60,093 nt of DNA, taken from NCBI GenBank assembly GCA_964424555.1, contig CAYRIX010000008.1:1-60093 (forward strand), written 5' to 3'. The stretch's first letter is position 1; the number at the start of each line of letters is the position of its first letter. This document shows, piece by piece, positions 32,595 to 41,419 of this stretch. Source of the stretch: UMGS172 sp964424555. Its GTDB lineage: Bacteria > Bacillota > Clostridia > Oscillospirales > Acutalibacteraceae. The notes under the pieces were generated by a model, which had not been told where the DNA came from, ran no database searches, and saw nothing but the letters and a program-made list of their open reading frames with translations. A program made the translations under genes and the position numbers.

Positions 32595-33464
32595 TTAAAA
32601 AATATATTTACCTTGGTCGCAAAGAGCCTTGATAGCCGAAACAACGGCTTCAAGGTCTTCTTTATATGTAACACCATACCACTTATCCTCAGCGACCAGC
32701 ACCTTGGCCTTTTTCTCACCCGATTTGATAAGCTTATCCACAACGCTCGGCAGGAAGAACTCCGATTTCATTTCGGTTCCCTTTTCCTTTAAAAATGTGT
32801 TGAAATCGGCCTCAAGATACTTGAAGATATCGGGGGTGAAGCCCCACATGTTCATAGAAACTATGGTGTCGGGTGCCAACTGACCGACCGTACCGTCCTC
32901 ACAGACAAATTTGCAGTCGCTGTCTATCTTGGTATGCTCGTTTACATCAAGCAAAAATCCGTTTTCAACGGTGCAAACACCTCTTGAAACATATCCGTTT
33001 TCGGTAACGGTGTTGCTGAGCTTGAAGCCCACCATACAGAAGTTTTGGGTATCCTCAAGACCCTCAGCTATCTTCTCGTAAGCCGAAGCACCGTAGAAAT
33101 CATCGGCATTTATAACCGCAAACGGAGTATCTACAACATCCTTACAGCAAAGCACGGCATGACCCGTTCCCCACGGCTTTTCACGTCCCTCGGGCACGGT
33201 AAAGCCCTCGGGCAATTCGTTAAGCTCCTGATAAACATACTCAACGGGGAGTACCTTTTCAACTCGTACACCGACAGTGGCCTTAAACTCCTGCTCGATA
33301 GCGTGCTTGATAACGAAAACTATCTTAGTAAAGCCCGCTCTTTTGGCATCATAGACCGAAAAGTCCAAAATTGCCTGACCGTCGGGACCTACAGCCGCCA
33401 CCTGCTTCAACCCTCCGAAACGGCTGCCCATACCTGCCGCCATTACAACCAATGTCTTATCCAT
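32595..33464 (-). CDS. Sugar-nucleotide transferase (NTP_transferase family)
   Basis: A 289-residue nucleotidyltransferase. The opening VVMAAGMGSRFGGLKQ holds the nucleotide-binding signature GxGxRxG..K with the lysine at 19; later come KPWGTGHAVLCC, FAVINADDFYG with the metal aspartates, and NMWGFTPDIF. It resembles UTP-glucose-1-phosphate uridylyltransferase in length and layout but could act on another sugar phosphate; here no acceptor is proved. It would supply an activated sugar, possibly for the sugar transferase just downstream in the window. Confidence 0.82.
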   Translation of the reverse strand: MDKTLVVMAAGMGSRFGGLKQVAAVGPDGQAILDFSVYDAKRAGFTKIVFVIKHAIEQEFKATVGVRVEKVLPVEYVYQELNELPEGFTVPEGREKPWGTGHAVLCCKDVVDTPFAVINADDFYGASAYEKIAEGLEDTQNFCMVGFKLSNTVTENGYVSRGVCTVENGFLLDVNEHTKIDSDCKFVCEDGTVGQLAPDTIVSMNMWGFTPDIFKYLEADFNTFLKEKGTEMKSEFFLPSVVDKLIKSGEKKAKVLVAEDKWYGVTYKEDLEAVVSAIKALCDQGKYIF

Positions 33465-33558
33465 AAGCTATGCCTCCAAATATATTTTGGTCAAATAATA
33501 ACATGAATTTTATTAATTTCAACAGTAAAATGTAACTTATATTAGTAAAAAAGTCAAA

Positions 33559-34914
33559 CTAATCCTTTTTTTCAACATTATTTAGCCTGCTGTCCTCTTC
33601 ACTGAAGCCTTCGGTACTCTCTCTGACGAAAAGTATCTTTAACGTCATAGCACAAAGCTTCAGATCCTCCATAAAGGAATAATGCTCTATATAATGAAGA
33701 TCCATATTAAGCTTGTTCTGAGGCGTCGTATTGTACTTTCCGTATATCTGAGCATAACCCGTAAGGCCTGCCTTAACCTTATGTCTGAGGTTAAACTCGG
33801 GGAACTTGGCCGAATAATCAGCCACAAGCTCGGTCATTTCGGGACGTGGGCCTACGACCGACATGTCTCCGAACAGGATATTGAAAAGCTGAGGAAGCTC
33901 GTCCAGTCTTAACGGTCTGATCAATCTTCCCACCGTTGTGATGCGGTCATCGTTATCGGTGGTCTTTTTTATTTCGGTGCTGTCTGACACCTTCATCGAG
34001 CGGAATTTATAAATATTAAATACCTTTTGATCTCGTGTGACACGCTGTTGCTTAAAGATGACAGGGCCTTTGCTCGTCAGCTTAATTGCAGCCGCAATAA
34101 CCAGCATAATCGGGCTTGTGACAATTATACCTATACCCGAAACAACAATATCCATAACTCTTTTTATGATACGCTGCTCCATCGAAAGACCGCCGTTGTG
34201 CAGAAACAGCACCGGTGTATCAAACATCTGCACCTGATACGTTCCGTTAAGGATAGTATCGGCCGACGACGGCAGTATATAGATACGCTTGTTTTTGGTA
34301 TAGCAGTACTTCAATATCTCGGCCTTTAAATTGGGCTCGAAATCACAGATAAGTACGGTATCATACTCATCGATGGCCTGCTTTATCGCATCAATACCCT
34401 TGTCGACCGTGATCCCCCTTCCAAGAACGAAGCGTTCCTTTATCAGGGATATCTTCTTTATGATATCATTCCTTCTGTCATGAGCAAAAACAGCCAACAC
34501 ACGTCTGGCCTTATAAAGACCGAAATACACCTGACTCAAAGAGTACATCATCACAATGAGAAGCAATGCCTGACACAGCGTAAGCACGATCATTGCGAGA
34601 GGATTAAGCATGACACGGGCAATAAGACAAAGTATAATATATGTGAGCACATTGGCAAAGAAGACCGACAGCGAAAGGCTGTAGGCCAATTCGTGCATAC
34701 GCATGATTCCAACCTTAAATCCGTCATAAAGCGCTGAGAACACAACAAATATTACAACATAAACAATAACAACAAGATAGTTGCCCTGACCGTTTAAAAC
34801 TGCCTCTCTGTAAAAATTCTGCCAAACACCGATAAAGGCTGTTGTGACGGTCAGTACCACAAGAACCTTGAGAAAGAATAATATAGTATTACGGAACTTT
34901 GTCAATAAATACAC
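33559..34914 (-). CDS. Polyprenyl-phosphate sugar-1-phosphate transferase (exopolysaccharide type)
   Basis: About 451 residues. Four N-terminal membrane helices and a CoA-binding-like middle domain lead to the catalytic C-terminal Bac_transf domain: KRVMDIVVSGIGIIVTSPIM (membrane helix), GPVIFKQQRVTRDQ, YKFRSMKV, TTVGRLIRPLRLDELPQLFN and GDMSVVGPRPEM. It starts polysaccharide synthesis by moving sugar-1-phosphate onto undecaprenyl phosphate. The start is a GTG at 34914, because a strong promoter (34942-34970) lies inside the longer open frame, so the ATG further upstream cannot be used. Short leader, AGAGG ribosome site. Confidence 0.88.
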   Translation of the reverse strand: MYLLTKFRNTILFFLKVLVVLTVTTAFIGVWQNFYREAVLNGQGNYLVVIVYVVIFVVFSALYDGFKVGIMRMHELAYSLSLSVFFANVLTYIILCLIARVMLNPLAMIVLTLCQALLLIVMMYSLSQVYFGLYKARRVLAVFAHDRRNDIIKKISLIKERFVLGRGITVDKGIDAIKQAIDEYDTVLICDFEPNLKAEILKYCYTKNKRIYILPSSADTILNGTYQVQMFDTPVLFLHNGGLSMEQRIIKRVMDIVVSGIGIIVTSPIMLVIAAAIKLTSKGPVIFKQQRVTRDQKVFNIYKFRSMKVSDSTEIKKTTDNDDRITTVGRLIRPLRLDELPQLFNILFGDMSVVGPRPEMTELVADYSAKFPEFNLRHKVKAGLTGYAQIYGKYNTTPQNKLNMDLHYIEHYSFMEDLKLCAMTLKILFVRESTEGFSEEDSRLNNVEKKD

Positions 34915-34941
34915 ACCGTCACCGCCTCTCACTAACACTGG

Positions 34942-34970
34942 ATTATACCATAATCTGCTACAAAAGTCAA
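34942..34970 (-). promoter_or_regulatory. Promoter of the sugar transferase
   Basis: On the minus strand TTGACT (34965-34970), 17 bases, TATAAT (34942-34947), 25-30 bases before the GTG start; it decides that start. Confidence 0.8.
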
Positions 34971-35019
34971 CCAGACCGCCTGACACACAGCTTCAAAGCA
35001 GTCCCGTTTAAGCTTTTCA

Positions 35020-36435
35020 TTAACCGACCATTATCTCGCCCTCAGGCAAGACCTTTTTATCCTCCCGATCATACTCCTTAAGGGTCAACGCCATTATCAG
35101 CGAAAGCGTACCCACACGGCCTATAAACATGGTAAGAATCAAGACAATCTTCGAAACCACGCCGAGTCCTGTAGTTATGCCTGTGGTAACACCCACAGTT
35201 GCAAAGCCCGAGGTTGCCTCAACCATGGCATCAATGACCCCAACACCGTCGTTCTCGGCAATAATGACCGAGGTCACGACCACCACAAGAGCGATCCCTG
35301 CCGCTACGAGTGACATTGCCTTATATACAACCGAATGACCGACTCTGCGGTGCAGAATGACCGTTTCACTTCGGTTACGATAGGTTGCAATAACCGTCAT
35401 TATAAGCACAATAAAGGTAGTAACCTTAACACCGCCGCCCGTCGAGCCCGGAGCGGCACCGATAAACATCAACACACAGCTTACAAGCTTGGTCGGGTCG
35501 CTCAAAGCCCCTATATCCACAGTATTAAAGCCTGCAGTACGCATGGTCACTGACTGAAAAAATGAAGCAAGTATTTTATCCTTAAGACTAAGTCCGCCCA
35601 AGGTCTGAGGGTTGGAGTATTCCACACAGAAGAATATTACCGCACCGAGGGTGATAAGCACCAACGTGGCTAACAACACCACCTTGGTATGAAGCATGAG
35701 GCGGCGGTTTTGACGGTAGAATATAAAATCCTGAAACACAAGAAAACCTATTCCGCCGAGCACGATCAGTGCCATTATCACCACATTCACCAGCACATCT
35801 CCCGAATAAGCCGTAAGCGAGGTGAATTCCCCATCAAAAAGATCAAGTCCGGCATTACAATAGGCTGAGACAGCCGTAAAAACACTTACCCATATGCCTC
35901 TTCCCAATCCGAACTGCGGTATAAAACGCACACTCAGTAAAATCGCTCCGACCGCTTCTATTAAGACAGTCGAGATAACGATTATCTTGACCAGCGACCT
36001 AAGATGTGTAAAAGAATTCGAGCCTGTTGAGGACTGTGTCAGCAGCATCCCGTTAAGTCCGAGCTTCCGTCTGAATACAACCAAAAAGAATGCTGAAAAC
36101 GTTACAAGACCTATTCCACCAACCTGCACCAATATGAGAATTATCAACTGCCCGACAAACGACCAATAGCTGCCTGTGTCCTCTAAAATAAGTCCCGTAA
36201 CACACGTGGAGGTGGTAGCCGTAAACACTGCCGTCAACGGATCGGTAACGCTTCCGTCAGCCGACGAAAACGGCATGCATAAAAGCACTGTTCCGATAAG
36301 AATAACAACAAAAAAGCTGGCCACGATTATCCTTGTCGGAGCTGTTGAATGCTCAATACTGTCAACCTCACGGTAGGGGTTGTTTTTCAGCTGCACCTCT
36401 GTATCATTTAATTGTTGTTTTTTAAATAATCTCAT
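35020..36435 (-). CDS. TrkH/KtrB-type potassium transporter
   Basis: A 471-residue membrane protein with eight to ten helices in four repeats of the helix-pore-helix pattern. Selectivity-filter glycines appear in FTATTSTCVTGLILED, FTAVSAYCNAGLDLFDG, SVTMRTAGFNTVDIG and VEATSGFATVGVTTGIT, one per repeat, which is typical of TrkH/KtrB. It should pair with a TrkA/KtrA NAD-binding subunit, which is not in the window. It follows the phosphodiesterase gene by 10 bases and shares its ribosome region (AGAGGTAAAG). Potassium or sodium uptake at the cell membrane is expected. Confidence 0.92.
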   Translation of the reverse strand: MRLFKKQQLNDTEVQLKNNPYREVDSIEHSTAPTRIIVASFFVVILIGTVLLCMPFSSADGSVTDPLTAVFTATTSTCVTGLILEDTGSYWSFVGQLIILILVQVGGIGLVTFSAFFLVVFRRKLGLNGMLLTQSSTGSNSFTHLRSLVKIIVISTVLIEAVGAILLSVRFIPQFGLGRGIWVSVFTAVSAYCNAGLDLFDGEFTSLTAYSGDVLVNVVIMALIVLGGIGFLVFQDFIFYRQNRRLMLHTKVVLLATLVLITLGAVIFFCVEYSNPQTLGGLSLKDKILASFFQSVTMRTAGFNTVDIGALSDPTKLVSCVLMFIGAAPGSTGGGVKVTTFIVLIMTVIATYRNRSETVILHRRVGHSVVYKAMSLVAAGIALVVVVTSVIIAENDGVGVIDAMVEATSGFATVGVTTGITTGLGVVSKIVLILTMFIGRVGTLSLIMALTLKEYDREDKKVLPEGEIMVG

Positions 36436-36445
36436 AGCTTTACCT

Positions 36446-36919
36446 CTACAGCTTCATCAATGAGGGCATAATACCCGCTGATGATATATCAATTATAGCA
36501 TAGCCCTCCCGACCCTCACGTGCGCCGTTGAGTGCTCCCGAATTTATCAGGTATATTCCGTCACGGTATTCCTCCCGTGCTATATGCGTATGCCCGTACA
36601 GCACCAGCTTGGCGCCTATGTTGACCGCTGTTTCATATAGTCTTTCGGTACCGTATTTTACACCGTATCTGTGTCCGTGGGTGTACATTATCCTCACACC
36701 CTCTAAAACCACCTCGCCGTAGGTTGGATAAGGTGAACTCCAATCACAGTTGCCTGATACAACGTAAAAGGTCTTATCGTTATAAAACTGCTTGACCTCA
36801 TCAAGGTCTCTGACACCGTCCCCGAGATAAAACACATTTTTTATATCCTCATGTCGGTCAAGCACCGTTGTCAAAGCACGTCGGTTTCCGTGACAGTCTG
36901 ACATCACAAGTATACGCAC
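36446..36919 (-). CDS. YfcE/MJ0936-type metallophosphoesterase
   Basis: A 157-residue calcineurin-like phosphodiesterase. Metal-binding motifs are VMSDCHGNRRAL (near the start), YLGDGVRD, VSGNCDWS and, at the end, MYTHGHRYGVKYG, KLVLYGHTHIAREE. This gives the full two-metal site. It starts with GTG after GAGGTGAGC, giving a normal family length; the longer frame is not needed. It probably cleaves a cyclic or phosphodiester nucleotide. It heads a two-gene unit with trkH. Confidence 0.88.
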   Translation of the reverse strand: MRILVMSDCHGNRRALTTVLDRHEDIKNVFYLGDGVRDLDEVKQFYNDKTFYVVSGNCDWSSPYPTYGEVVLEGVRIMYTHGHRYGVKYGTERLYETAVNIGAKLVLYGHTHIAREEYRDGIYLINSGALNGAREGREGYAIIDISSAGIMPSLMKL

Positions 36920-36999
36920 AAAGCTCACCTCACAAATAAGAATGGTTATCATACAAGCTGTTACGACATATATTATATATGAAAAGAGGTGCATTTTCA

Positions 37000-37206
37000 A
37001 TGGATGAAAAGCAAATTGAAAAAATGCTGAACATGGCGGCCAAAAAGCTCGGCATGACACCCGAACAGCTAAAAAATGCCGCAACATCGGGCAATGTTGA
37101 CGGAATTTTATCTAAAATGGATAAATCATCGGCCGACAAGGTTCGCTCAATGATGTCCGACAAAAAGCTGACCGACGAATTGACACAAAAATTTAAAAAG
37201 CAGTAA
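37000..37206 (+). CDS. Small helical protein of unknown function (gene 1 of 3)
   Basis: A 68-residue charged, helical protein (MDEKQIEKMLNMAAKKLGM at the start). The first part could be a short helical bundle: EQLKNAATSGNVDGILSKM. No known family is seen. The start at 37000 follows AGAGGTG. It is divergent to the phosphodiesterase gene and leads three small genes in the same direction; the next gene begins 20 bases later. A related set occurs in other Clostridia only as hypothetical proteins, from memory. Confidence 0.6.
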   Translation: MDEKQIEKMLNMAAKKLGMTPEQLKNAATSGNVDGILSKMDKSSADKVRSMMSDKKLTDELTQKFKKQ

Positions 37207-37226
37207 CCACACGAGGTGAAGGGAAA

Positions 37227-37589
37227 ATGGACGATATCGCAGGTAAGATATCAGAGTTGCTGTCAGACCCCGACGGAATGAACAAAATAAAATCTATGGC
37301 CGAAAACCTTTTCAAAGACAAAAGCCTTGAACCGCAGGAGACCAACGAAGCTTCTGAAAGCTTAGACAGCGGCTTTTCCCTTCCCGACGGAATTGATATC
37401 GGTAAAATAATGACCCTTATGTCGGCCTTTAATAACCAGAAAGCCGATAAACGCTCTCAGCTTTTACTGGCTTTAAAGCCTCATCTGTGTGAGGAACGCC
37501 GTGAAAGGGTCGACAAAGCTGTCAAGCTCTTAAAAATAATAGCACTTTTACCCTTGCTTCGTGAGCAGGGGCTTTTAGATATATTTTAG
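37227..37589 (+). CDS. Small helical protein of unknown function (gene 2 of 3)
   Basis: A 120-residue acidic N-terminal half (MDDIAGKISELLSDPDGMNK) followed by a conserved-looking C-terminal half, KRSQLLLALKPHLCEERRER, and an end LLPLLREQGLLDIF. No membrane segment or enzyme motif. GAGGTG is its ribosome site. The neighbours (67-residue and 144-residue proteins) suggest a complex. Function not recognised. Confidence 0.6.
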   Translation: MDDIAGKISELLSDPDGMNKIKSMAENLFKDKSLEPQETNEASESLDSGFSLPDGIDIGKIMTLMSAFNNQKADKRSQLLLALKPHLCEERRERVDKAVKLLKIIALLPLLREQGLLDIF

Positions 37590-37600
37590 GCGGTGACGAA

Positions 37601-38035
37601 ATGGCCGACAACCAGCCCAAAACCATGGAACAGCTACAGCGTGATGCCGAACGGAGAATGAGAGAAATGCAGGCACGGTCAAACCGTGCGCTAAACGGCA
37701 ATGACATGCCTCCTGTACCCAATTTTGTCAGGATGAACAACCGACAGCAGCGCCCTCAGCCAAGCTCACACTCCGTACAGAACAAGCCTCCCGAAAAGGG
37801 GCACACAGGCAGCCAAAGACCTATTCCTATACCTGAGCCAACAAGCGCTGGTACGACAGCCAAGGGTAACAGTATACTCGGCAAGCTAAAGGGGCTTGAT
37901 CTGCTGAAGCTTTTTAATTTTAACAACCTGAATATTGACAATGACACGCTGATAATAATCGCTCTCATATTTCTGCTTTCGACCGAGGAGACCGACGAGC
38001 TGTTACTGCTTGCTTTGGTTTACATAATGCTGTAG
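37601..38035 (+). CDS. Small membrane-associated protein of unknown function (gene 3 of 3)
   Basis: A 144-residue protein. The N-terminal half is charged with a Pro/Ser/Gln-rich linker (about 55-88), then a helical part, and a hydrophobic end, DNDTLIIIALIFLLSTEETD then LLLLALVYIML. The last 30 residues could insert in the membrane. It ends 2 bases before the convergent rsmA stop, without a visible terminator. Together the three genes form an operon of unknown role. Confidence 0.6.
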   Translation: MADNQPKTMEQLQRDAERRMREMQARSNRALNGNDMPPVPNFVRMNNRQQRPQPSSHSVQNKPPEKGHTGSQRPIPIPEPTSAGTTAKGNSILGKLKGLDLLKLFNFNNLNIDNDTLIIIALIFLLSTEETDELLLLALVYIML

Positions 38036-38037
38036 CT

Positions 38038-38886
38038 CTATTCCAAGCCGCAAAATACCGAGCTCAGCTCATCCATTCTTAAGGCCTCGGCCCTAACCGT
38101 CTCGGGAAGTCCTGCTTTTAAAACAGCGTTCTTTATAGACTCCTTTGACCAGCGTCCCAACGCACTCACCGAATTAACGAGCGTCTTTCGTCGCTGACCG
38201 AAGGCTGAACGCACAAAAGCAAAAAAGCCCTCTTCGTCGCTGACCGATATTGGCGGCTCATTGAGTATCTCCAAACGAATGACCGAGCTATCGACATTGG
38301 GTGGCGGCATAAATGAGCCCCGTGACACATTAAAAAGCACTTGAGGCTGACTGTAATAATTCACCGCAACGGTAACAGCACCCGACTCACGGCTGCCAAC
38401 GTCGGCACAGATGCGGTCGGCCGCCTCCTTTTGCACCATAACGGTTATCGAGGTTATGGGAAGCCTCTTCTCAAGCAGCATCATTATTATAGGTGACGTA
38501 ATATAATACGGCAGATTAGCACACACCGAGACCCTTTTACCCTTAAACCGTTGCTCGATTATTTCGGCAATGTCCAGCTTCATACAGTCACCGAATATGA
38601 CCTCAACGTTGTCAAAGTCGGACAAGGTTTCGGACAAAACAGGGCGCAGTCTTTCATCAATCTCAATACAGACCACATTTTTTGTTCTTTTAGCAAGCTC
38701 AGCGGTCAGCACACCGATGCCGGGCCCTATTTCAATAACAGCCTCTTCCCCGAGTTTAACGGCACTTTCGGCCATTTTCGGGCAAACCGATGGATTAATA
38801 AGAAAATTCTGGCCTAAACTCTTTTTAAAGGAAAAGCCGTTTTTTGAAAGCACTTCCCTGATAATTTTAGGATCGGTAAGCTGCAT
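38038..38886 (-). CDS. rsmA: 16S rRNA (adenine 1518/1519) dimethyltransferase
   Basis: A 282-residue methyltransferase that dimethylates two adenines in the 3-prime end of 16S rRNA during small-subunit assembly. It has KKSLGQNFLINP (21-32), the SAM-binding VIEIGPGIGVLTAEL and EIDERL, and the catalytic NLPYYITSPII (motif IV). The C-terminal helical domain binds rRNA, with FGQRRKTL near residue 228. Length and motifs are normal. AAAAGGAG precedes the ATG. Housekeeping gene, convergent with the small-protein operon. Confidence 0.96.
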   Translation of the reverse strand: MQLTDPKIIREVLSKNGFSFKKSLGQNFLINPSVCPKMAESAVKLGEEAVIEIGPGIGVLTAELAKRTKNVVCIEIDERLRPVLSETLSDFDNVEVIFGDCMKLDIAEIIEQRFKGKRVSVCANLPYYITSPIIMMLLEKRLPITSITVMVQKEAADRICADVGSRESGAVTVAVNYYSQPQVLFNVSRGSFMPPPNVDSSVIRLEILNEPPISVSDEEGFFAFVRSAFGQRRKTLVNSVSALGRWSKESIKNAVLKAGLPETVRAEALRMDELSSVFCGLE

Positions 38887-38929
38887 AAAAATACTCCTTT
38901 TGAAAAAATATTAATTTTACACTAAAAAC

Positions 38930-38958
38930 TTGAAATCGCTGAATCTAACAACTATAAT
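38930..38958 (+). promoter_or_regulatory. Promoter of the AI-2E type permease
   Basis: TTGAAA (38930-38935), 17 bases, TATAAT (38953-38958). Confidence 0.7.
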
Positions 38959-39007
38959 AATAGAAAGGTAATAGATGATAATTAAATTAAAAACACGGAG
39001 GTTACTG

Positions 39008-40279
39008 ATGAAATTTTACCAAAAGCACAAGAAGTTGTCAATCTGGATTATGGCATTCTTTTTCGTGGCCGCTATTATTTTGTTCAGAGAGTTGCTTGCC
39101 TCAATGCCTGCCATATGGAATGGTATAAAGACGCTTTTGTCGATAATGAGGCCGTTTATCGTCGGTTTCGCAATAGCCTTTGTTCTGTATATTCCCTGTA
39201 TTAAAATAGAAAGCCTGCTTAAAAGAACCAAGCCGACCTGTTTTATCAACAAGCGTTCAAGAGGCATTTCGGTGCTTCTGGTATACCTGATTGCACTTGC
39301 GATAATCACTGTTTTGTTGGTGCTGATAATACCTTGGCTTGTCCGAAGCCTTATCAATCTTTACGAAAACCGTGAGACCTACTATGCTCAGCTCAACCAA
39401 TTTATTTATTCTCACTGTGACGATAACGGCATGTTCTTCGGTTTTGATCCCAAACGCATCACAGACACTTTAAAAATCGAAAATTTCATTTCGGAAATAA
39501 ACCTTGAAAGGTTGACCTCGGTCGCAAATGGTGTCTACAAGGTGGGAACCACCATCATCGACACTATTCTGGCCATCTTCTCCTCGGTATATATGCTGGT
39601 CAGCCGAGACTCCCTGATGCGGTCTGTGGGACGCTTTTTAACACTTTTCACTTCAAGAAAAAATGTATCTTCCTGCCGTCGTTATCTTTCCAAGATCTCG
39701 GGAATATTTTACACCTACATCTATAGCACCGTTTTGGATTCGCTTATAGTTTCGGTACTTATGTCCGTTGCTTTGCTTATCCTCGGTGTTGATTATGCAC
39801 CGTTGTTCGGCTTCGCCATAGGCATTGCCAACCTGATACCGATTTTCGGTGCTATCATTGCAGGTGTTGCAGTGGCACTTTTCACTGCTGTCACCGACGG
39901 TCTTTTGAGCGGACTTATAGTCGGTGCTGTCATACTGGTCATACAACAGCTTGATGCCAATGTCCTACAGCCGAGAATAATCGGAAAAAGCGTCGGCGTT
40001 CAGCCGCTTTACACACTTATGGCCATTACCTTAGGCGGCGGTCTGTTCGGCCTGTGGGGTATCGTTTTGGGTGTCCCCCTCGCCGCAACACTGCAGCTTA
40101 TTTTGACCGACATTCTGGACAGCCGTGAAAAAAAGCAAGCGGCCAAAGCAACGACCGATGACGCTGACGTCAAGCCCGAAGAAGAGACAACCGACGATGC
40201 CGACCGTGATTTGGACGATTTTTTTGATTTTGAAAAGTCGGACAGCAGAGAAAATAACAACGATTCACAAAGCGAATAA
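39008..40279 (+). CDS. AI-2E transporter family membrane protein
   Basis: A 423-residue permease with seven to eight membrane helices. The core is typical: the first pair of helices, a long cytoplasmic part (about 105-200), and the C-terminal block LGVDYAPLFGFAIGIANLIPIFGAII, LVIQQLDANVLQPRIIGKSVG and GGLFGLWGIVLGVPLAATLQ. Family members export the quorum signal AI-2, or exchange sodium; which applies here is unknown. The tail after residue 375 is very acidic and disordered. The start at 39008 follows GGAGG. Confidence 0.88.
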   Translation: MKFYQKHKKLSIWIMAFFFVAAIILFRELLASMPAIWNGIKTLLSIMRPFIVGFAIAFVLYIPCIKIESLLKRTKPTCFINKRSRGISVLLVYLIALAIITVLLVLIIPWLVRSLINLYENRETYYAQLNQFIYSHCDDNGMFFGFDPKRITDTLKIENFISEINLERLTSVANGVYKVGTTIIDTILAIFSSVYMLVSRDSLMRSVGRFLTLFTSRKNVSSCRRYLSKISGIFYTYIYSTVLDSLIVSVLMSVALLILGVDYAPLFGFAIGIANLIPIFGAIIAGVAVALFTAVTDGLLSGLIVGAVILVIQQLDANVLQPRIIGKSVGVQPLYTLMAITLGGGLFGLWGIVLGVPLAATLQLILTDILDSREKKQAAKATTDDADVKPEEETTDDADRDLDDFFDFEKSDSRENNNDSQSE

Positions 40280-40294
40280 CACTCCGAAAGTAAG

Positions 40295-40318
40295 AGCGGA
40301 TGGGCAAAACCATCCGCT
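40295..40318 (+). terminator. Terminator of the AI-2E type permease gene
   Basis: AGCGGATGG and CCATCCGCT form a 9-base stem; a T-rich stretch follows. It is weaker than others here. Confidence 0.55.
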
Positions 40319-40331
40319 CCTTGTTATTGTA

Positions 40332-41171
40332 TCAGAAATCTATCTTATCGGGATCGTGACGCATCGGATGCTGAGCAATGCCGTTTATAGCAGCCATATC
40401 CTCTGAAGTAAGTTCAAAATCGTAGACCTGAATATTCGAGAGTATCCTCTCAGGTGTGACCGATTTGGGTAACGGCACGATGCCGTTTTGCAAAAACCAT
40501 CTGAGCGTGACCTGTGCAGGGGTCTTACCATACTTTTCGGCAATAGCTAAAATCGTTTTATCCTTTAATGCCTCACCTATCTGAAACGGAGCCCATGCCT
40601 CAAGCAAAATTCCCACCTTAGAATTGTACTCCCTGTCAGCTTCGCGGTTAAGTCCGGGCTGAAGCTCGATCTGATTGACCATAGGAACTATCTCGGCGGT
40701 TTTTAACAGCTCAACAATATGATGCGGCAAAAAGTTGCTGATGCCTATAGCCCTTATCCTGCCGTCACGGTACAGCTTTTCAAAAGCTCTCCACGTCTCA
40801 GCATTAGAGTCGGCCCAATCGTTACGGAATTTTATCGGATTAGGCCAATGTATAAGGTACAGATCAAGATAATCGGTGCCGAGGTTTTCCAAGGTCTCCT
40901 CAAAGACCTTCAGGGTTGCCTCATAGCCGTGAAAATCGTTCCAAAGCTTGCTGGTAATAAAAAGGTCCTCACGGTGGATACCGCTTTGTCTGACAGCCTC
41001 ACCTATGCTTTTTTCGTTTTTGTAAAAATAAGCCGTATCAATATGACGGTAGCCGCAATCTATAGCGGTCAAGACCGAATCGACGCATTGCTGACTTTCA
41101 GGCACTCTCCATGTACCGTAGCCGATATTTGGGATCTTTACACCGTTGGCAAGTTCAAAATATTTTTCCAT
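40332..41171 (-). CDS. Aldo/keto reductase
   Basis: A 279-residue NADPH-dependent reductase with the (alpha/beta)8 barrel. The catalytic set is D, Y, K and H: in YRHIDTAYFYKNE (42-54), the Asp and Tyr; LFITSKLWND has the Lys, and DLYLIHWPNP (near 100) the His. NADP is bound near LPKSVTPERILSN at the end. It probably reduces small aldehydes, ketones or sugars. GGTGAAAT is the ribosome region. Single gene. Confidence 0.93.
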   Translation of the reverse strand: MEKYFELANGVKIPNIGYGTWRVPESQQCVDSVLTAIDCGYRHIDTAYFYKNEKSIGEAVRQSGIHREDLFITSKLWNDFHGYEATLKVFEETLENLGTDYLDLYLIHWPNPIKFRNDWADSNAETWRAFEKLYRDGRIRAIGISNFLPHHIVELLKTAEIVPMVNQIELQPGLNREADREYNSKVGILLEAWAPFQIGEALKDKTILAIAEKYGKTPAQVTLRWFLQNGIVPLPKSVTPERILSNIQVYDFELTSEDMAAINGIAQHPMRHDPDKIDF

Positions 41172-41205
41172 TATAATTTCACCCTTTAAGCCGTTACTCT
41201 ACTAT

Positions 41206-41234
41206 ATTTAACCACATTTCTTAGTATATTTCAA
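41206..41234 (-). promoter_or_regulatory. Promoter of the aldo/keto reductase
   Basis: On the minus strand TTGAAA (41229-41234), 17 bases, TTAAAT (41206-41211). Confidence 0.45.
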
Positions 41235-41318
41235 CTGCTTATTGCGATAGTATGTTCTTTTTGTGGGTACTTTGCATAGAAATATCAGTTTTTAGGTGAC
41301 TGATTTTGACTTTTAATG

Positions 41319-41347
41319 TTGACAAAACACCTTTTTATATATATAAT
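41319..41347 (+). promoter_or_regulatory. Strong promoter of the leucine-rich surface protein
   Basis: TTGACA (41319-41324), 17 bases, TATAAT (41342-41347): consensus on both boxes. Confidence 0.85.
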
Positions 41348-41419
41348 TAATACAGTTATATTTGCGTATTGTCGGTAATTGTGTTTTGATCGGCAAACGT
41401 ATAGGAAGGGACATTGATA

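Noticed and set aside
34915..34986. ATG start of the sugar transferase at 34986
   Set aside because: A strong promoter lies inside this stretch; translation must start downstream, at the GTG at 34914.
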